Source: Alteraurantiacibacter aestuarii
Lineage (GTDB): Bacteria; Pseudomonadota; Alphaproteobacteria; Sphingomonadales; Sphingomonadaceae
DNA: 64,000 nucleotides
Direction: 5' to 3'
Assembly: GCF_009827405.1 (NCBI RefSeq)
Contig: NZ_WTYY01000001.1
Span: forward strand, 124,001-188,000
Made by a program: the position numbers and the translations under genes. Shown here piece after piece: positions 61,642 through 64,000 of the stretch; within the stretch, counting starts at the first letter, position 1, and each line of letters opens with the position of its first letter. The notes under the pieces were generated by a model, which worked only from the letters and a program-made list of their open reading frames with translations, had not been told where the DNA came from and made no database searches.

Positions 61642-63180
61642 TCAGGCGATGCGGATATCCAGCAGCGTCGGGCGGTCTTGCGCAAAACTCCATTGCAGCG
61701 CCTCGTCCAGCGCGTCCACGCTATCCACCAGCCTTGCGGCCAGACCTTGAGCCTCGGCCAGCTTGACGAAATCGAGGCCGGTCAGATCGCAGCCCGGCAC
61801 GTGGTTCATGCCAAACTCGCCGGAAAACCCGGTCAGCGCGGCATAGGCCGAATTGTTCATGATGCAGAAGCTGACATTGGCCGCCTCATCCCGCGCGGTG
61901 AACAGGCCCTGGATCGTGTACATGGCCGCGCCGTCACCCAGAATGGCGATGACCTTGTCATCCTGACCCAGCGCCACGCCCACTGCTGCGGGCAGCGAAT
62001 AGCCAAGCCCGCCGCTGGCGCAGGAATAGAAGCCGCCCTCGCGCGTGATCGGCAGGGTCACATGCTCCGGCCCGCGCGATGTGGGCGCTTCTTCCACCAC
62101 CACGGCATTCTTCGGGCGCAAAGCGGCAATACGCTTGAGCACGTAGGATGAGGTCATTTCCGGCGCAGGGTCGATCAGCTGGTGCGTGGCGCCGGCAAAG
62201 GCGCGCGCGGGCAGGCGCTGCGTCAGCATGGAAAGTCCGGCGCTGATATCGCCCAGTACCCCGCCGCCGCCCGGCAGGTTGGACAGGTGCTTCGGATCAT
62301 CGGACAGCGCCATCAGCGCCGCACCTTCGGGCCAGTGCGGACCGCTGCCCTCCACGTGATAGGTGAACACCGGCGCGCCAGCGACCAGGATCGCATCATG
62401 CGGAGCCAGCGCATCGCGGATCTGATCGCGCCAGGCGTTGAGGAAGCCGGCAAATTGCGGGTGATCTTCGGGGAAAGTCTCCCGCGCGGCATAGGGCGCG
62501 GACCAGACCGACAGGCCGGCTTTTTCGGCCAGCGCGATCGCATTGTCCCACGCGCCGGAATTGGCTGCGGACGTGCCGATCACCAGCGCCGGATTGCGCG
62601 CACCTTCGATCATGGCGGCGATCTTCTCGATACCGGCAGGATCGGGGAAAGTGCGCAGCGACAGGTCGGGCAGGGCGGGCATGTCGCACTCCCGCTCCCA
62701 GTCATCGACCGGGATGGACACGAACACCGGCCCCATCGGCGGGGTAAGCGCCACGGCAAAGGCGCGCGCAAGGGCCAGCGGCACATCCTGCGCGCGGGCA
62801 GGCTCAATCGCGAACTTGACGTAGGGGCGCGGAAATTCGGTCGGCCGCTCCGCCCCAAGGAACGGATCGTATGGCAGGATGGAGCGCGCCTGCTGCCCCG
62901 CCGTCACCACGATCGGGGCGTTGTTCTTGTAGGCGGTGAACAGATTGCCCAGGCTATGGCCGGTGCCTGCGGATGAGTGCAGGTTGACCAGCGCAGGCTT
63001 GCCGCTGGACCGCGCATAGCCATCGGCCATGCCCATCACCACCGCCTCGTTCAGGCCCATCACATAGGGGAAAGGCATGGCCTTGAGCATGGGCAGCTCT
63101 GTGCTGCCGGGATTGCCGAACAGCCGGTCCACCCCGAAATGGGCGAACACGGCGAAGGATGCTTCACGGACATTGGTCAT
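61642..63180 (-). CDS. Benzoylformate decarboxylase-like ThDP enzyme
   Basis: 512 residues. The N-terminal PYR domain begins with VDRLFGNPGSTELPML; Ser26, Glu45 and His68 (NLHSSAGTGH) correspond to catalytic Ser26/Glu47/His70 of Pseudomonas benzoylformate decarboxylase. The ThDP-binding motif GDGAAMYT...NN is near residues 408-435. A His in FTYHVEGSGPHW could replace BFD His281. It is predicted to decarboxylate an aromatic 2-keto acid to an aldehyde. Acetolactate synthase-like alternatives are less likely because the BFD-type GNPGSTELP is intact. It lies 2 bp after the partial MFS gene. Confidence 0.83.
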   Translation of the reverse strand: MTNVREASFAVFAHFGVDRLFGNPGSTELPMLKAMPFPYVMGLNEAVVMGMADGYARSSGKPALVNLHSSAGTGHSLGNLFTAYKNNAPIVVTAGQQARSILPYDPFLGAERPTEFPRPYVKFAIEPARAQDVPLALARAFAVALTPPMGPVFVSIPVDDWERECDMPALPDLSLRTFPDPAGIEKIAAMIEGARNPALVIGTSAANSGAWDNAIALAEKAGLSVWSAPYAARETFPEDHPQFAGFLNAWRDQIRDALAPHDAILVAGAPVFTYHVEGSGPHWPEGAALMALSDDPKHLSNLPGGGGVLGDISAGLSMLTQRLPARAFAGATHQLIDPAPEMTSSYVLKRIAALRPKNAVVVEEAPTSRGPEHVTLPITREGGFYSCASGGLGYSLPAAVGVALGQDDKVIAILGDGAAMYTIQGLFTARDEAANVSFCIMNNSAYAALTGFSGEFGMNHVPGCDLTGLDFVKLAEAQGLAARLVDSVDALDEALQWSFAQDRPTLLDIRIA

Positions 63181-63182
63181 GG

Positions 63183-64000
63183 TCAGATCTGTTCCCCGCC
63201 AGCGCGCGCACGCTCGACCATATTGGCCTCATCCCTGCGGAAGCGCACCAGTACCGCCAGCAGCAGCACGATAATGAATGGCACCACCACGTTGACCGAG
63301 ATGATCGCCTGCGCCAGGTCGCCGCCGTTCTGATCGGCCACGATGCCCACGAAATACGGGCCGAGGCCAAGGCCCAGCAACGTCTGGATGATCATGTAGG
63401 TGGAGAAGGTGATGCCCCGCATGCGCGGCAGCACCAGCCCCAGCATCAGTGCATAGGCAGGCGGCAGCCACAGTGTCAGGATCAGGCTGTAGACGATGAA
63501 GCGCAGGTAGAAATCGCTCACTGTTTCGGCGTTATAGGCCCAGATGCCGAAGAAGGGTGAAATCGCCAGCGACCCCAGCACCAGAAACACCATGCCGCGC
63601 TGGCCCAGCTTATTGGCCAGAAAATCCGACATCGGCCCGGCGGCCAGTGGCCCCAATATGCCAAGTCCGGCCGCCAGCAAGCCGAACTGCACGCCAGCCT
63701 GCGCCTGCGAAAGGCCGAAATCGGTGATCAGCATGGTGGGGGTAAAGGCCATCACGCCGTAATTGATCGCGGTCTGCAATCCACCCACCACCATCAGCAT
63801 GATCAGCGACGGGCTGAGGATCACCTTGTAGGCGGGCAAGTCCTTGAGCTTGAAGCTCTGGAACAGGTTGAGCACCACGAAGGCGCCGAACGCGGCCACG
63901 CCCCATTGCAGCCAGTGCGGATCGATCGCCAGTCCGTAAATATCCAGCGACGGGCGCGGGGAGAAGCTCTGCGTCAGCCGCACCAGCGCAAGGCAGGACA
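63183..64000 (-). CDS. MFS transporter, partial (N-terminus beyond right edge)
   Basis: The last roughly 270 residues are visible; the frame is open to the window end. Six or more hydrophobic segments and an inter-helix GPMSDFLANKLGQRGMV (MFS loop-type motif) support the family. The end is EANMVERARAGGEQI. It is upstream of, and almost contiguous with, the benzoylformate decarboxylase-like gene, so it may import the keto acid used by that enzyme. Confidence 0.8.
   Translation of the reverse strand, partial: SCLALVRLTQSFSPRPSLDIYGLAIDPHWLQWGVAAFGAFVVLNLFQSFKLKDLPAYKVILSPSLIMLMVVGGLQTAINYGVMAFTPTMLITDFGLSQAQAGVQFGLLAAGLGILGPLAAGPMSDFLANKLGQRGMVFLVLGSLAISPFFGIWAYNAETVSDFYLRFIVYSLILTLWLPPAYALMLGLVLPRMRGITFSTYMIIQTLLGLGLGPYFVGIVADQNGGDLAQAIISVNVVVPFIIVLLLAVLVRFRRDEANMVERARAGGEQI

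Overview
The window looks like a chromosome segment of a GC-rich alphaproteobacterium, most likely a sphingomonad (Erythrobacteraceae/Sphingomonadaceae). The reasons are a lignostilbene dioxygenase that keeps the residue numbering of the Sphingomonas LsdA enzyme, a large TonB-dependent receptor, the metX-metW pair, an FdsGBAD formate dehydrogenase and IS6-family insertion sequences. This is inference from remembered families; no database search was run. No rRNA, tRNA or CRISPR array was recognised.

Region 1 (1-11583, all minus strand) is a four-gene operon that resembles an anti-phage or DNA-processing system. In transcription order it encodes a phospholipase D-like protein, a 511-residue protein of unknown function (DUF6361-like by motif), a 1716-residue DEAD/DEAH helicase with several Cys pairs and a DUF1998-type C-terminus, and an SNF2-family helicase that runs off the left edge. 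The part list overlaps with DISARM and with the Dpd DNA-modification clusters but equals neither. No methyltransferase or DpdA is inside the window.

Region 2 (11713-20765) is a catabolic cassette bracketed by two related IS6-family copies. One has a frameshifted transposase; the other is a 181-bp internally deleted derivative. Between them lie a LysR regulator and a divergent, tightly coupled operon: exported metallo-beta-lactamase-fold hydrolase, flavin monooxygenase, extradiol-type VOC dioxygenase, alpha/beta hydrolase, glutathione transferase, cupin, fumarylacetoacetase-like hydrolase and a small exported protein. It reads as an aromatic ring-cleavage pathway with unknown substrate. Next to it is a gene-free stretch with 21-bp tandem palindromes (20818-20903).

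Region 3 (21280-38988) is rich in exported oxidative enzymes: an EF-hand protein, two MarR regulators, a PQQ dehydrogenase, an exported VOC fusion protein, a TonB receptor and a zinc alcohol dehydrogenase. It ends in a minus-strand operon with a Tat-exported lignostilbene-dioxygenase-type enzyme translationally coupled to a PQQ/cytochrome c dehydrogenase. Together these suggest uptake and periplasmic cleavage/oxidation of lignin-like phenolics.

Region 4 (39145-45595) is core metabolism: trxB, a PilZ protein, a TrxC-like thioredoxin, an arogenate/prephenate dehydrogenase, hisC, and metX-GNAT-metW.

Region 5 (45655-55363, minus) is a formaldehyde-to-CO2 module: frmA, three tandem VOC proteins, fghA, fdsG, fdsB, mobA, fdsA, fdsD and fdhD. 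It would consume formaldehyde released by O-demethylation of methoxy-aromatics. Region 6 (55485-64000) holds an aromatic-acid transporter, a MarR regulator, a cytoplasmic lignostilbene dioxygenase, a HAD phosphatase, a beta-lactamase-like lipoprotein, a DUF3237 protein, a benzoylformate decarboxylase-like enzyme and a second, partial transporter.
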